Shown here: in pieces, positions 44,101 through 49,466 of the stretch | Layout: every line of letters starts with the position of its first letter | How positions within the stretch are numbered: position 1 is the stretch's first letter | NCBI GenBank assembly: GCA_027627225.1 | Contig: CM051033.1 | Span: 50,281,516-50,345,515 of the forward strand | Source of the DNA: Congeria kusceri | Taxonomy: Eukaryota; Mollusca; Bivalvia; Myida; Dreissenidae | Reading direction: 5' to 3' | Length of the DNA: 64,000 bases | Translations under genes and position numbers: made by a program | The notes under the pieces: generated by a model | Told to the model about the DNA's origin: nothing | The model's input: the letters and a program-made list of their open reading frames with translations, nothing else | The model's database searches: none

Positions 44101-46275
44101 CCTTTGGATATCATGATCATTTGAACGCTTGTACAATTTTATGTGCATATGACAGCGTGTATTTACCTTGATATAAATCATTCTGACCGTCGAAAACGTA
44201 ATAAGGTTACGCATGCGGAAATACATTCGTTCTTTGTTACATATAAAATATTCAAAAGTTGATCTCACTTTTCACCAAGCTACTTTCCAATATATCACCA
44301 TACATTGTTGGAAAGATGAGGACATAACCTTTTAAAAAAACATCATGTCAAAAAATTCTATGTGTTGTAACTCAAAATATTTACCTTAGAAAAAACACAC
44401 CGGTTTTGACGGGCATGGAGGCTGCCATTTTGCGCATGAATACATGGGCCAAAAGTTATGAAGCTGGGAACCACTAGACAAAAAGTAGTGCACAAAACAG
44501 CCCTTTTCCTTATTGATTACATATATTCTTTTAAAATGATACCAAAACATATCATTTAAACTGTATTTTACAAATTATATGCATTCTGCACTCAACCACA
44601 TGTGCTTATTATCTAACTGACATGTAACCCTGAGGATGTGACTTCCGTGTTGGGGTAATTAGACCTTTAAGAGAACCCAACCCTTTCAAATTTGAATAAA
44701 AACCACAATTTGCATCAATCTGATCTATTTCGAGAAAGAACATGAAGTCCTATTACACTGGTTTAAAGATTTATTGGAAAAAAATATAATTGAAAATGTC
44801 ACATATAATGGTGTTTTGAGGCAAAAATTTAGACGGAAAAAAATGTACTTGGTTACATCTGGAAAACATGCTTTTAACTCAGAATTAAGCATAAGTTTGA
44901 TTTTAATAGGCATAGCAGATACAATATATAAAGTCAGAAGTGAAAACAATCTTCATGGACATTCTAAATGTTACAGAATAGGTTTTTAGTCCGTTTTGAA
45001 CACTTATTTTTAAGTTTCTGCATTTTTGGGGGTAAAATCCATACAAATGTAACATTTCAGATGCCATTTGACCCCAGAGAAGGGTTTGTTTTCATAACAA
45101 TCAACATGTTTGACCTCCTGTCACACAACAAAAAAAGAATTTGACCCCAAAATGTCAATGCCAGATATGAATTAACAGTCTTCTGTCACACCTGAACCTG
45201 TGGGTGAGGTCAGCCGCCTGCAATCTTCAATCTGTTCCAGGTACTCTCTGCTGAGTAAATTGTGAAAATAAAAAGGTTTTCTGTGCATTGTTACTCAATA
45301 TTGTGATTACTAGTGTAACTTAGATACAATAAGTGTACATATACAATAGTTTACTAAGTTTTATTTACAGCGATAAGGCTAGTCGCTGTGCCGGCTTCAG
45401 ATTGTCGAGCTCATGTGCGAACAGTTCAGTTCTAAAACGGGTTTGAGAGTCCCAATAAGGGTTAAACTCTTGCTTTTCCTACTGGTGTTGATAAGAAAAA
45501 TGGTATCAGTTCAATATCTAATTGTAAAGCCATTTGTTTGTATGGTACTAGTTACTAAGATAATGACAACTCGTGAACGGTTGTGTAAATATACGAAATA
45601 AAAATTATTGATTTGTATGAATACACAGAGCATAAAGTTTGAAAATATAATAAGATGAAGTACTAGTATTAGTTTCCAAGCTTTTTTAACAAAGTTCTAT
45701 GTTTTAACATAATGATATAATAATGTTACAATTTCCATATTGAGATGCCATCAATTTTGCTTTGTCATTCTGTTAAGTGTTATAACATAACCTTATAAGT
45801 CGGTTACAAAAACATGTCTAAAAATTCAACATTTGGCATTAAATTTTGCTCAACTGACATCGGTGCCATATCAGACAATTATTAAAGCAATGATTGTTGT
45901 GTAAATTAATATCAGTCTGTAAGTAGAATCTACTGTAAAACTGTGTACTGAAAACTTATTTTCAGTGATGCTGCTGTTCAGAAAAGCAAACACACATCCA
46001 GTACGATGGGCGACATGTTAGATGGCGACCAGGCTGTTAGTGTTCAACCAGAGGCATCGCTAGTAGCAGTCGCATTCCCATATTCATCAACAGATGGGCG
46101 CAACCAGCTGATGTTCAAAAATGAAAAGGCCAGAAACATTGATTCTCTGGGTCTTCTTGCCTATACTGACGTGATAAAAATACTACGGCAGAGGACATCG
46201 CTGGGTCCGGTTTATGTACATTCGAACCATTCAACTGTGAAGGCGCGAACAGTTTATTTAGTATTTAACATGTAA
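5019..46275 (+). CDS. MAP3K/STE-like Ser/Thr protein kinase, 15-exon model
   Basis: Fifteen exons with matching phases give a 551-residue protein. Residues 1-213 are polar and probably disordered, with an LRET-x-PxE repeat near 43-53. The kinase domain spans about 214-438. Lys237 (YALK) is the beta-3 lysine and Glu247 the likely alpha-C partner. The catalytic loop reads HCDLKGANILL (317-327), with Cys in place of the usual Arg of HRD. DFG is at 341-343, APE at 365-367, the alpha-F Asp at 379 and the RPSA Arg at 427. The glycine loop (EGHEACVFKV) keeps only one glycine. GANIL and the GTKPFMAPE activation segment resemble STE11/MAP3K kinases, but the family call is an inference. About 15-20 residues expected between exons 12 and 13 may sit in an exon I missed. 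The tail (439-551) is unrecognised. It may be active, or weakened by the degenerate glycine loop. Confidence 0.75.
5553..5633 (+). CDS. Kinase gene exon 2
   Basis: Acceptor ttaatttcatag, donor gtacga. The 27 phase-0 codons begin TGAEGDNLQRT. The segment is polar and Arg-rich with no recognised domain. Length and phase fit both neighbouring exons. Confidence 0.65.
5794..5862 (+). CDS. Kinase gene exon 3
   Basis: Acceptor aattcttacag, donor gtaatg. The 23 phase-0 codons begin NDRPDQNQLTPMGDNG. Linker-like composition. Confidence 0.65.
5957..6085. repeat. Imperfect hairpin of about 125 bp
   Basis: The arms 'ggtttcggtagaatat' and 'atattctaccgaaac' are inverted, and a second inner pair (attcacgattgatcatg and atgatcacgagtgaat) lies inside. 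It may be part of a larger element reaching about 6370, because 'ttttatgcttt' at 6099 and 'aaagcataaaa' at 6350 are also inverted. No coding region. Confidence 0.55.
6420..7672 (+). repeat. Satellite array, about 140-bp unit, in kinase intron 3
   Basis: Seven units carry 'aatgaaacttcatac', 'ggtcaaggtcaccattac' and 'taaaaatagaaaaacag'. The first phrase recurs at about 6645, 6783, 6927, 7067, 7210, 7352 and 7490, giving a 138-144 bp period. The array opens with a GTCGGTCTG module near 6446. It ends in the hairpin GTGGAA-T-TTCCAC (7645-7657) followed by atttcttgtta. Confidence 0.9.
7203..8162 (+). repeat. Tandem 960-bp duplication, copy A
   Basis: From 'gatattttaatgaaacttcatatgt' the sequence is repeated almost unchanged 960 bp downstream. 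The block contains the last satellite units, the hairpin end at 7645-7668, a second 3'-end-like hairpin (GTCAC-TCAT-GTGAC at 7883-7896, then aattctagtta) and a GTCGGTCGG-rich 5' module near 7945. Confidence 0.9.
8163..9086 (+). repeat. Tandem 960-bp duplication, copy B
   Basis: This copy follows copy A directly and matches it throughout. The main difference is that the stretch after 'gatatctagag' (about 55 bp in copy A) is replaced by an inverted copy of the flanking bases, which leaves a palindrome at 8971-9002. A 4-bp CTCT gain lies near 8780. Confidence 0.9.
9087..9248 (+). repeat. 140-bp satellite remnant, left part
   Basis: One and a half units of the 'aatgaaacttcatacatagatacc' satellite end abruptly at 9248, where unrelated sequence begins. 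Units resume near 10500, so the array looks interrupted. Confidence 0.7.
9249..10295. other. Unidentified insertion between satellite units
   Basis: This roughly 1-kb stretch of unrelated sequence starts 'gggtttcccgcaggcctg'. It contains a moderately GC-rich part (cccgcccacaacgatctc) followed by AT-rich sequence. Satellite units flank it on both sides, so it probably entered the array. No terminal inverted repeats, transposase or ORF could be found. Confidence 0.4.
10296..10500. repeat. GC-rich short degenerate repeat
   Basis: A G-rich tract repeats a motif of about 25 bp in the style 'gccaatttctgggaggtgg', 'gccgattttgaagaggtgg' and 'gccgattttagggggatgg', roughly every 50-60 bp. The 80-codon ORF over it comes from the low stop density of G-rich DNA and is not called a gene. 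Confidence 0.5.
10501..10800 (+). repeat. 140-bp satellite, right part
   Basis: Two units of the 'tactaaaaatag ... aatgaaacttcatacatag' satellite continue after the GC-rich tract. Together with 9087-9248 they look like one array split by an insertion. Confidence 0.75.
10966..11398. mobile_element. pogo/Tigger-like non-autonomous DNA transposon
   Basis: The 433-bp element has terminal inverted repeats of about 24 bp (cagttgaacattgctatttc at the left, gaaatagcggtgttcaactg at the right) with two differences. It is flanked on both sides by TA (10964-10965 and 11399-11400), the target of Tc1/mariner/pogo elements. The CAGTTGAAC start is typical of pogo/Tigger ends. There is no transposase ORF. 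Interior sequence with 'gaaccagtcagatatctg' recurs near 36410. Confidence 0.8.
11605..11688 (+). CDS. Kinase gene exon 4
   Basis: Acceptor ttttttatttgcag, donor gtaaga. The 28 phase-0 codons include GSGKKSGPDLEKNPP and end VDFDE. Polar linker upstream of the kinase domain. Confidence 0.7.
12041..12289. mobile_element. MITE with gggctgtatt ends
   Basis: The left end gggctgtattacagaaatat and the right end tttttggaatacagccc are inverted copies, with ttaa-rich inner parts also pairing. Length about 249 bp, no ORF. It belongs to the same style of family as 18310-18563 (gggcccgtattcacaaagc). Confidence 0.75.
12511..12761. mobile_element. Degraded MITE related to the previous one
   Basis: The left end is 'cctgattccagaaacatctta' and the right end 'ccctctggaatacgg'. 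They pair less well, but length and interior layout match the element at 12041-12289. Confidence 0.5.
12799..12929. mobile_element. Short relative of the 3455-3911 element
   Basis: The ends ggccaaataaacaatgtgtg and cacagaatttatttttttgg are inverted, and 'aggtagggtcgcg' and 'aggaagggtcgggttg' occur inside. It appears to be an internally deleted copy of the family at 3455. Confidence 0.5.
12980..13260. repeat. Second copy of the 4016-4403 family
   Basis: It shares 'ccttaaaattcccctcagaa', 'gaccaaaatcgg' and 'aagatagaggaattttcgt' with 4080-4200. Its ends are decayed and the terminal inverted repeat can no longer be read. Confidence 0.6.
13473..13566 (+). CDS. Kinase gene exon 5
   Basis: Acceptor tttactttgcag, donor gtgtaa. 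It is 94 nt long and leaves in phase 1. It begins WDDDLDLPALSTPPDS and ends in a Ser-rich run (SGSSTSSEE). An alternative donor 12 nt downstream would keep the phase. Confidence 0.7.
13667..15050 (+). repeat. Satellite array, about 143-bp unit, in kinase intron 5
   Basis: Nine units are anchored by aatgaaactt-like phrases near 13750, 13890, 14030, 14176, 14322, 14468, 14603, 14739 and 14866. The 5' module is gtcgggcaggcgggcgtcc. The 3' end is the hairpin CGTGGAA-T-TTCCACG (15024-15038) plus tttcttgtta. Same family as 6420-7672. Confidence 0.9.
15499..15557 (+). CDS. Kinase gene exon 6
   Basis: Acceptor ctcaccag, donor gtatgt. It is 59 nt, entering in phase 1 and leaving in phase 0. It encodes ERTEESSPGIHVYACELCTE. 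Confidence 0.65.
15558..16640. other. Intron 6, no clear feature
   Basis: AT-rich intron sequence. A stretch around 16160-16260 (attcaaacattgctattac, gcggttccaacctctg) resembles scrambled pieces of the pogo/Tigger-like element at 10966, and may belong to the degraded copy whose right end is at 16640-16703. Confidence 0.4.
16640..16703. mobile_element. Right end of a degraded pogo/Tigger-like element
   Basis: The phrase 'gtatttttaacggtcgcgac' and the end 'ataacgggtttgactg' followed by TA match the right end style of 10966-11398. The left end could not be placed. Confidence 0.45.
16725..16814 (+). CDS. Kinase gene exon 7
   Basis: Acceptor attgatacttacag, donor gtaagt. The 30 phase-0 codons include GESPPTRAIADFVWPQN and end LTPQPK, just before the kinase domain. 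Confidence 0.7.
16825..17490 (+). repeat. Three degenerate copies of a roughly 100-bp repeat
   Basis: Copies near 16825-16925, 17285-17400 and 17430-17490 share 'ggaacagtacagct', 'cgtcgcaaattttaaattgacg' in variant forms, and a following 'acatg'. The family is unknown. They follow exon 7 directly, and the opposite-strand ORFs over them are artefacts. Confidence 0.5.
18310..18563. mobile_element. MITE with gggcccgtattcacaaagc ends
   Basis: The left end gggcccgtattcacaaagc and the right end gctttgtgaataccagccc are inverted. Inner taggaaaa and acttaagt segments also pair. Length 254 bp, no ORF. A related copy lies at 55780-56037. Confidence 0.8.
18722..19023. mobile_element. Probable MITE, about 300 bp
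   Basis: Near the left end 'gagccagatatctcaggatc' and near the right end the reverse-oriented 'gatcttgatcctgcagtc' form an imperfect inverted pair. The outer ends (cgggccccatgttcact and gggaacctggtg) pair only loosely. Confidence 0.45.
19150..20190. mobile_element. Hairpin-type repeat (gttgtttatcggccaataaac family), split copy
   Basis: The parts 19158-19229 and 19950-20190 match the intact copy at 34549-34870 ('cggccaataaacaa', 'taatttaacaacg', 'tctatagaaa', 'tgttagaat'). They are separated by a different element at 19230-19949. Confidence 0.65.
19230..19949. mobile_element. Element nested inside the hairpin-type repeat
   Basis: The 720-bp insert has the short terminal inverted repeat TTAGCCATA / TATGGCTAA. 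Its sub-terminal CG-rich stretches repeat 'gtcccgctcagatgcatttt' and 'gtcccgctcaaatatc'. It has no transposase. The ORF at 19155-19346 crosses its left border and is rejected. Confidence 0.6.
20456..20527 (+). CDS. Kinase gene exon 8 (start of kinase domain)
   Basis: Acceptor gttctttaaaag, donor gtaagt. The 24 phase-0 codons encode ILIREGHEACVFKVEDAE followed by NLYALK. This covers beta strands 1-3 with the ATP-anchoring lysine in YALK. The glycine loop is degenerate. An unseen exon could lie between exons 7 and 8. Confidence 0.75.
21109..21132. repeat. Short hairpin of the gttgtttat family
   Basis: The arms GTTGTTTAT and ATAAACAAC surround TAGCCG. It matches the inner hairpin of the repeat at 34549-34679 and seems to be a fragment. 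Confidence 0.5.
21424..21620 (+). mobile_element. tRNA-derived SINE
   Basis: The head has an A box-like 'gtggtctaatggctatgg' and a B box-like 'gtgtgatcccac' at tRNA spacing. The body contains 'tttacccaggaaacagactc', as in common molluscan SINEs. The head is too diverged to be a working tRNA. Confidence 0.65.
22966..23089 (+). CDS. Kinase gene exon 9
   Basis: Acceptor atattatacag, donor gtaatg. It is 124 nt, in phase 0 and out phase 1. It encodes the alpha-C helix (LQNECSILKELKHNNVV, with the likely salt-bridge Glu) and beta strands 4-5 up to the hinge (FRMEFLP). Confidence 0.8.
23150..23776 (+). repeat. Repeat element with gctcacctgagc start and hairpin end
   Basis: It begins 'gagctcacctgagcacaaag' and then a CGTCCGTCGT module near 23205. 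It ends 'caggtgagcactt', the perfect hairpin GGGCCAT-C-ATGGCCC (23752-23766) and tcttgtta. The left gctcacctgagc and right caggtgagc are inverted. The ORFs inside are not believed. Confidence 0.7.
23855..23983 (+). CDS. Kinase gene exon 10 (catalytic loop)
   Basis: Acceptor aactgttttgcag, donor gtacat. It is 129 nt, phase 1 in and out. It encodes the alpha-E helix (VVETFIQVTDGLRYIHS) and the catalytic loop IIHCDLKG. The catalytic Asp is kept, but the preceding Arg is Cys. Confidence 0.85.
23984..25238. other. Intron 10, left part, with a palindrome
   Basis: Non-coding intron. It has tandem-like phrases around 23998-24115 (gtacatcatac, actgataatgttta). It contains a perfect 27-bp palindrome at 25066-25092 and a kinase-like decoy at 25117-25170, both discussed as findings. 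Confidence 0.5.
25239..26540 (+). repeat. Satellite array, about 163-bp unit
   Basis: Units carry 'caggcaataacta', 'aggttcttcaaacttggtag' and 'ctattgattttggggtc'. They are spaced about 160-165 bp between 25330 and 26100. A further decayed part lies at 26340-26540. The left end is a C-rich and G-rich pair (gccccccttcaaatgcgggtg) with a gtctgtccatcggtcc module. Confidence 0.8.
26776..26912 (+). CDS. Kinase gene exon 11 (activation segment)
   Basis: Acceptor aattgttaacag, donor gttagt. It is 137 nt, in phase 1 and out phase 0. It encodes GANILL, then VAKIADFGISVRLNG with DFG, and ends GTKPFMAPE. This is a complete activation segment. Confidence 0.85.
27194..27295 (+). CDS. Kinase gene exon 12
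   Basis: Acceptor aatacttgcag, donor gttttg. The 34 phase-0 codons encode KASDVYSIGCCMIEVLTGKH, the alpha-F helix with its invariant Asp. The donor is weak, and the frame runs on to a stop at 27439, so retention would truncate the protein. Confidence 0.8.
27525..28365 (+). repeat. 64-bp minisatellite, about 13 copies
   Basis: The phrase tgtgtagctc recurs exactly every 64 bp from 27587 to 28355. Variants include attttgattaccttgctc versus atttcgactacctttctc, and tattgatag versus tatcgatag. The tatcgatag form fills the central copies only. Confidence 0.95.
28393..28960 (+). repeat. Repeat of the gctcacctgaac / cgtcgtccgtcgtc type
   Basis: It starts 'ttagctcacctgaactactg', with a second start module 'ttgtccgtagtgcgtcgtcc' near 28740. 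A 'ccaatcttcatgaaacttgc' unit follows. It looks like two stacked elements of the families at 23150 and 4404. Confidence 0.6.
28961..29850 (+). repeat. Satellite array, about 164-bp unit
   Basis: Units begin 'ggttaaagtttatattcaaa' at about 28979, 29143, 29311, 29465, 29629 and 29793. They also share 'cacttgaaacttggaatata' and 'cagagttatgccccttttt'. Several ORFs here repeat the same pseudo-peptide and are artefacts. Confidence 0.85.
29851..30840 (+). repeat. Satellite array of the gaacactctagaggcc family
   Basis: Units with 'gcttgtgaacactctagag', 'aatcatcatgaaacttgct'-like phrases and either 'tggttccgctccattgaaaa' or 'gaaactgggtcatgtggggtc' are spaced about 110-150 bp apart. Same family as 4404-4942. 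Confidence 0.8.
30841..32391 (+). repeat. Satellite array, about 150-bp unit
   Basis: About nine units carry 'aggaccataactctttctt', 'caatatttacggagttattg' and 'gataga ggacaatgagagg'. The 3' end is the hairpin GTCACA-TCT-TGTGAC (32365-32379) followed by aagccttgtta. Confidence 0.85.
33033..33145 (+). CDS. Kinase gene exon 13 (end of kinase domain)
   Basis: Acceptor ctgaacttgcag, donor gtattt. It is 113 nt, in phase 0 and out phase 2. It encodes LPTDISNALECLLQRCL and DNRPSAEDLHNELTR, the alpha-H/alpha-I region with the conserved Arg. Reading through the donor hits a stop at 33206. Confidence 0.8.
33170..33392. mobile_element. Hairpin element of the cttaatgcatgtgcgtaaag family, copy 1
   Basis: The left end tgttgtgggaaaaccgggctt and the right end gattttcccacaaca are inverted, as are 'atgcatgtgcgtaaagtg' and 'cactttacgcacatgcat'. 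It inserted next to exon 13. Copies 2 and 3 lie at 50560-50795 and 56501-56738. Confidence 0.8.
33457..33745 (+). mobile_element. tRNA-headed SINE with conserved central domain
   Basis: The head GCCGGCGAGCTCAGTTGG is followed by tagagcg and 'cgcgggttcgactt' (A and B boxes). An 18-base poly-C tract lies at 33557-33574. The body contains 'taactgaccgccgttatatg' and 'actattgaaaacggcg', a domain shared by widespread invertebrate SINEs (Meta-type, by recollection). It is not a working tRNA. Confidence 0.75.
34549..34870. mobile_element. Intact copy of the gttgtttatcggccaata hairpin family
   Basis: Perfect 18-bp inverted repeats, GTTGTTTATCGGCCAATA at 34549-34566 and its complement at 34662-34679, form a hairpin. 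Downstream sequence to 34870 matches 20000-20190. No ORF. Confidence 0.7.
35461..35643 (+). repeat. Three tandem 61-bp copies
   Basis: Near-identical copies of 'gtgtagctagcatctgcttg' followed by tagtagatgaagatcacatg start at about 35469, 35530 and 35591. High identity suggests a recent expansion. Confidence 0.9.
36280..36450. mobile_element. Fragment related to the pogo/Tigger-like element
   Basis: The phrases 'tcgatcatcaacacgtggtt', 'tgacggcagggatttgatta' and 'cggaaccagtcagatctctg' match 11240-11330. No terminal repeats remain. The ORF 36361-36609 lies over it and is not supported. Confidence 0.55.
36953..36982 (+). CDS. Kinase gene exon 14 (micro-exon)
   Basis: Acceptor aatctcattccag, donor gtgagt. 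It is 30 nt, phase 2 in and out, and encodes a basic RMLKKKAVGRR junction. The phase fits both neighbours, but the exon is short and could be chance. Confidence 0.45.
37567..37620. repeat. Imperfect hairpin in intron 14
   Basis: The arms gcctcatacgg and ccggatgaggc enclose 'acgacggatacggacactg'. An inverted match to its interior lies at 36488-36513 (tccgtgtccgcatccgtgac). Confidence 0.45.
37800..38110. repeat. Degenerate cagtcggcgat-type repeat
   Basis: A short motif (agtcggcgat, ggtctgcgac, gtcggcaacc) recurs irregularly in a locally GC-richer patch. It shows no coding potential beyond overlapping artefact ORFs. Confidence 0.45.
39326..40850 (+). pseudogene. Decayed LINE (endonuclease plus RT) remnant
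   Basis: From 39326 the sequence encodes an AP-endonuclease-like segment: ISFNCRGLNNMHKRVDVVNF, then ARGVGIMFKKGLEAI and TLINVYGPNTDCP. After a deletion near 39680-39840, RT pieces follow: IITCIPKQDKQKQFLKNW, FKKVFDTLSF, IQRGCRQGYPISPYLF and a FADDTS site. Frame changes and stops separate them. It is clearly related to the ORF at 52464-54833 but in the opposite orientation and much older. It sits in intron 14. Confidence 0.85.
41052..41285 (-). CDS. Unrecognised coding-like fragment, Cys-containing
   Basis: The minus strand is open for about 78 codons and ends in TAG at 41052-41054. It reads TRDILEESICKEKDNYTPG, then HCDHNVRIMCANCRSATP, FSLFGDLVGQLKTN and RRTLFDT. The C...HCDH...CANC pattern could bind zinc. 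It has no clear start or acceptor and is cut by a repeat on its 5' side. It may be a transposon or gene fragment. I do not recognise it. Confidence 0.35.
   Translation of the reverse strand, partial: AKTRDILEESICKEKDNYTPGTHCDHNVRIMCANCRSATPVMVPIAKNKDQRYHSVFSLFGDLVGQLKTNRRTLFDT
41282..42030 (+). repeat. Satellite-type element with cgtccgtcgtc module
   Basis: It begins 'ttagctcacaaagtgctcta', then 'caacgtccgtcgtctgtc', and units with 'aaacttgtcagaaatgttac' and 'aagatggctgccaagatggc'. Its right end is unclear. The ORFs at 41674-42031 are not convincing. Confidence 0.55.
42031..45370. other. Intron 14, right part, mostly unassigned
   Basis: AT-rich, with no supported exon. A block at 42560-42680 (gctttgcattgaccgttcta, aggcggtgacccc) looks like a dispersed repeat. 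A short tandem of about 40 bp lies at 43350-43450 (gacttctcggac, gacttctctgac, aacttatcggac). Phrases such as 'tttgaccccaaaatgtcaa' near 45140 suggest satellite remnants. Confidence 0.4.
45371..45440 (+). CDS. Possible alternative kinase exon (low support)
   Basis: It has a good acceptor (ttttatttacag) and an open 70-nt frame (DKASRCAGFRLSSS) with donor gtttga. It enters in the phase exon 14 needs, but leaves in phase 0, which would place TGA at the start of exon 15. If used, it gives a much shorter C terminus. Confidence 0.25.
45966..46275 (+). CDS. Kinase gene exon 15 (last coding exon)
   Basis: Acceptor aaaacttattttcag. It is open for 102 codons to TAA at 46273 and needs a phase-2 donor, as exons 13 and 14 both supply. 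It includes MGDMLDGDQAVSVQPEA and ARNIDSLGLLAYTDV. No domain is recognised. Confidence 0.6.
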
Positions 46276-46487
46276 ATATAATGGATGGGATGCCCTATAT
46301 TACAGTTGCAGAAAGGACGTTGAAAACTTTTATAACACAAATTAGCGGATTTTTTTTAAAAACAGCAATTTTTTAAATCCAGTAAAGTTCATGAAGGACA
46401 TGGCCTGGAACGTTAAAAATTTGTAGATGAAAATATGTTAATGCAGCACATATTGGTTCTATCTATTATGTTTATATTTATTTCATT

Positions 46488-46493
46488 AATAAA
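46488..46493 (+). terminator. Poly(A) signal AATAAA downstream of the kinase gene
   Basis: The first canonical AATAAA lies 213 bp after the stop codon. A second is at 46848-46853. Either could end the transcript. Confidence 0.5.
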
Positions 46494-48172
46494 ATGTAGT
46501 AATTGTTAATTAAGTTAATACAACTCTTTTGTTTATATTCTAGATTATGTGTTTTAGACTTTTTGAAAAAATATTGTTTATAATAGAATATACAATGATG
46601 AAACAAAGTTTAATTCAATTTCTTTACACTAAGTCGGTATCTATTCTGTCATGTATTGTTGTATTGAAGTTGTAATTTAATGCTCAATTATGACGATTAA
46701 AGACTTATGTAGCATAGATATGAGGGTATATAAATATATTTCAGTGCTTACAGAACAATACTTCATTTCATAATGTGCATTAGACATTTATATGCAGCAG
46801 ACCAGTGACTTTCTTTAACTTTTGATGTATTCTTTAAATTAAGTTAAAATAAATATGCTATTTATGTATGAAAGAACTTGTTGTTAACCTCATTTATTGA
46901 TTTGTTTGTTTTATTTCTATTAATGTGATTTAATATGTACATTAATGGTTTAATCATATTTATGTAGCAAAAACAATGTTACCTGATTTATTAATTGTTT
47001 TTATTTGATTAGAATAGTTTGTGAACATTTATTAGCAGTACCATGTAATGCAATGATATGTATTAACTTATTTGTCAGATTCATTGAAATGATCTTTAAC
47101 CCATGTTTTTTTTTAAATATGAAATAAATATTAAAGATGTATAGTTCTTGTTATTAGTGACTTATGATGAAACCACGCGAATAAGCAAATCCAACCTCGC
47201 GAAAAACTGGCTCAAGAACATTTTCAGCCAGCGCCAGCCCTGAATGGTAATGTTTTATGTTCAAAATTTATGGAACTAATTGTATATATTGCTTGTATTT
47301 TGTATCTAAGAACTTTTTAAAGTTTTATGGGAGTATCTTTCTTAGGTTCTCAATCATTATTTAAAAATATTAAAAAAGGTATTTCTGAAAAAAAAAATCG
47401 GCTTAATTTTGTATGGGGGTAGTGTTAAAAAAACTGTTATAATTTTTCAAATTTGCATGGTAAAGTTTGTTTGTTTTGCCTTCATTGTGTGGCTTATAGT
47501 CCAAGAATAAAATATATTATGCTTTAGATTCAGAACATGCATAAAATAAGCAAGTTTATCACATTTTGTTTATGGCTTTAAAAAAATAGAACAGGAAAAT
47601 TCTCATCGATCATAAATATAATTAGCAATATGAGTACATATTACTTCCATATACGTTCAATTAATAATAATTGTTGATTATTTTCATAATATGTGTTCAA
47701 TATACCATTCCTAAATGTATATTTATACGAATTTCATGAAATATTAATAAAGTATTTCACTTGTAAAGATGCCCATAGCTTTTCAGTTTTTGATGTGTTT
47801 AGCAAAAGAGGGGGTATGGTAATTAAAAAACTATATCTGATAAACCAAACGGTAAAATATCCTAAAATTTTGCAGAAGAGTCCAGATATGAATGCCAGTC
47901 AATAAAATAATATGATTTGTGGTGTTCTAGACATTGAGTATTATGGGTTGAATACCTTAAACAACATTTCAACGTATTACAAGACTTCCTTCATCACATT
48001 TTAATTATAGAAAAATGTTAAATATTTTTAGAGATTTAATAACATATACCGGAGAAGTTGATAGAAAGGTGCAGTTATAAATAATTCTTAATAAAACGCA
48101 ACCGCAATTCAATTGATGAATGCATATTAGCATAGCTTTACCGAGCGTTATTTTTAAAATGATGCACCCTTT
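46494..48172. other. 3' flank, AT-rich, with one doubtful exon
   Basis: No gene is supported. A block at 47158-47243, preceded by gttcttgttattag, is open to TGA with codons reading SNLAKNWLKNIFSQRQP. It could be an alternative terminal exon or chance. The 70-codon ORF at 47693 is not supported. Confidence 0.4.
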
Positions 48173-48474
48173 ATGCACCTATCAATATTTTACCCCCGGG
48201 GGGGGGGAGCGGCGGGCAGACCTAGGGAAATTTGACAAATGTATTTTTTAGGGTCTAATTCCCCACCCTAGAGCCAAGTATATTTGTCTAAATCCCCTCA
48301 GTGGGAGATGCTATATATCTATCAAATGGCCCTGGGACGTATATTACCGTAACCTAAATCCGAACAAAGTCTATTTCTCCGGTACCCAGAATAATTTGGA
48401 GTATGCCCGCCGCTCCCGCACCACCACCCCCCCCCCCCCCCTCTCCCCCTGGGGGAAAACATTGATAGGTGCAT
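48173..48474. mobile_element. MITE with atgcacctatcaat ends
   Basis: Left end ATGCACCTATCAAT and right end ATTGATAGGTGCAT are perfect 14-bp inverted repeats. They are followed inside by poly-G (left) and poly-C (right) tracts and by inverted gagcggcgggc / gcccgccgctc. Length 302 bp, no ORF. Confidence 0.85.
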
Positions 48475-48867
48475 TATCTGGAATGTGTTGAAATACGCTA
48501 GAATAGACCATTTCATATTGATCTTCGCTTAATATCTACGTATGGCTCCAAAACGTTTCACAGCACAATAATTATCAGATATCGGTCAACCAATGAGATC
48601 ATTGTAATTTGCTATTTATAGAGCGTGCCGCTGATGTAGGCTAAACAAAATAATTATTTCATTATGTGAATGAATATTACATTCTGTTCATGACATACAA
48701 TGAGTAAAATTGTTCATAATTATATGATCTTAGACAGCTACGCCGAATAAAGAACATATAATTCACAGTTTGTCGGTGATTACGCAGTACAGGTTCTACT
48801 CAGTAGCACTAGCGGTCGGTTACATTCCAGTAACCTTATCAGAAAATTACACTGGATTTGGGAACAT

Positions 48868-48945
48868 ACTCTTTGGCCGAGTGGATTACGCGTTAGACTC
48901 TCACTCTGGCGGTCGGGGTCCAATCCCTATGAGAGGCAGGATTGT
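48868..48945 (+). repeat. tRNA-Leu/Ser-like pseudogene or SINE head
   Basis: 'tggccgagtggattacgcg' resembles a Leu/Ser tRNA A box, and 'cggggtccaatccctatg' sits where the B box should be, but with changed key bases. A T-rich tail follows. It is unlikely to be a functional tRNA. Confidence 0.5.
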
Positions 48946-49466
48946 TTTTTTCGTTTTTATTTATGTTATTTTTGTTTCACAGAATACTCGTATAAGTGTT
49001 TGCTACTCCAGGCGCTTTATTAATTGAAAATGAAGACATTTCTAAAACATAATATTTTATTAGTAACTTTAAGCATTTTAAAACATAACCAATCGCACAA
49101 AACCTTTGCTAATACGGTTGCAAAGCTTGTAACACTGTCGTTGCATTCATTATAATAATAATAAATATTTTTAATATTTAGCATATTGTTCGTTTTTAAG
49201 GTTTAACTTGAGTTTTGTTTAACACCAAAGTTATTTCTCTTCGACAAATTAATATACTGTCTTCCGCAGAGATTGTCCGGTAATAAATCTGATAGCCATC
49301 ATTTTTCACTATATACCCGAAAGGTACATTCAGAGAATGTGTTGGTTATGAAAATTTAATAACAGAATGTTGGAATGGAATTAAAAGTAAAATAATTATG
49401 TTTGTAGCCCAAAGAAGAGGAGTACGTTTTACAATGAACCTATGCAGCGGACATATGCAGCGGACC

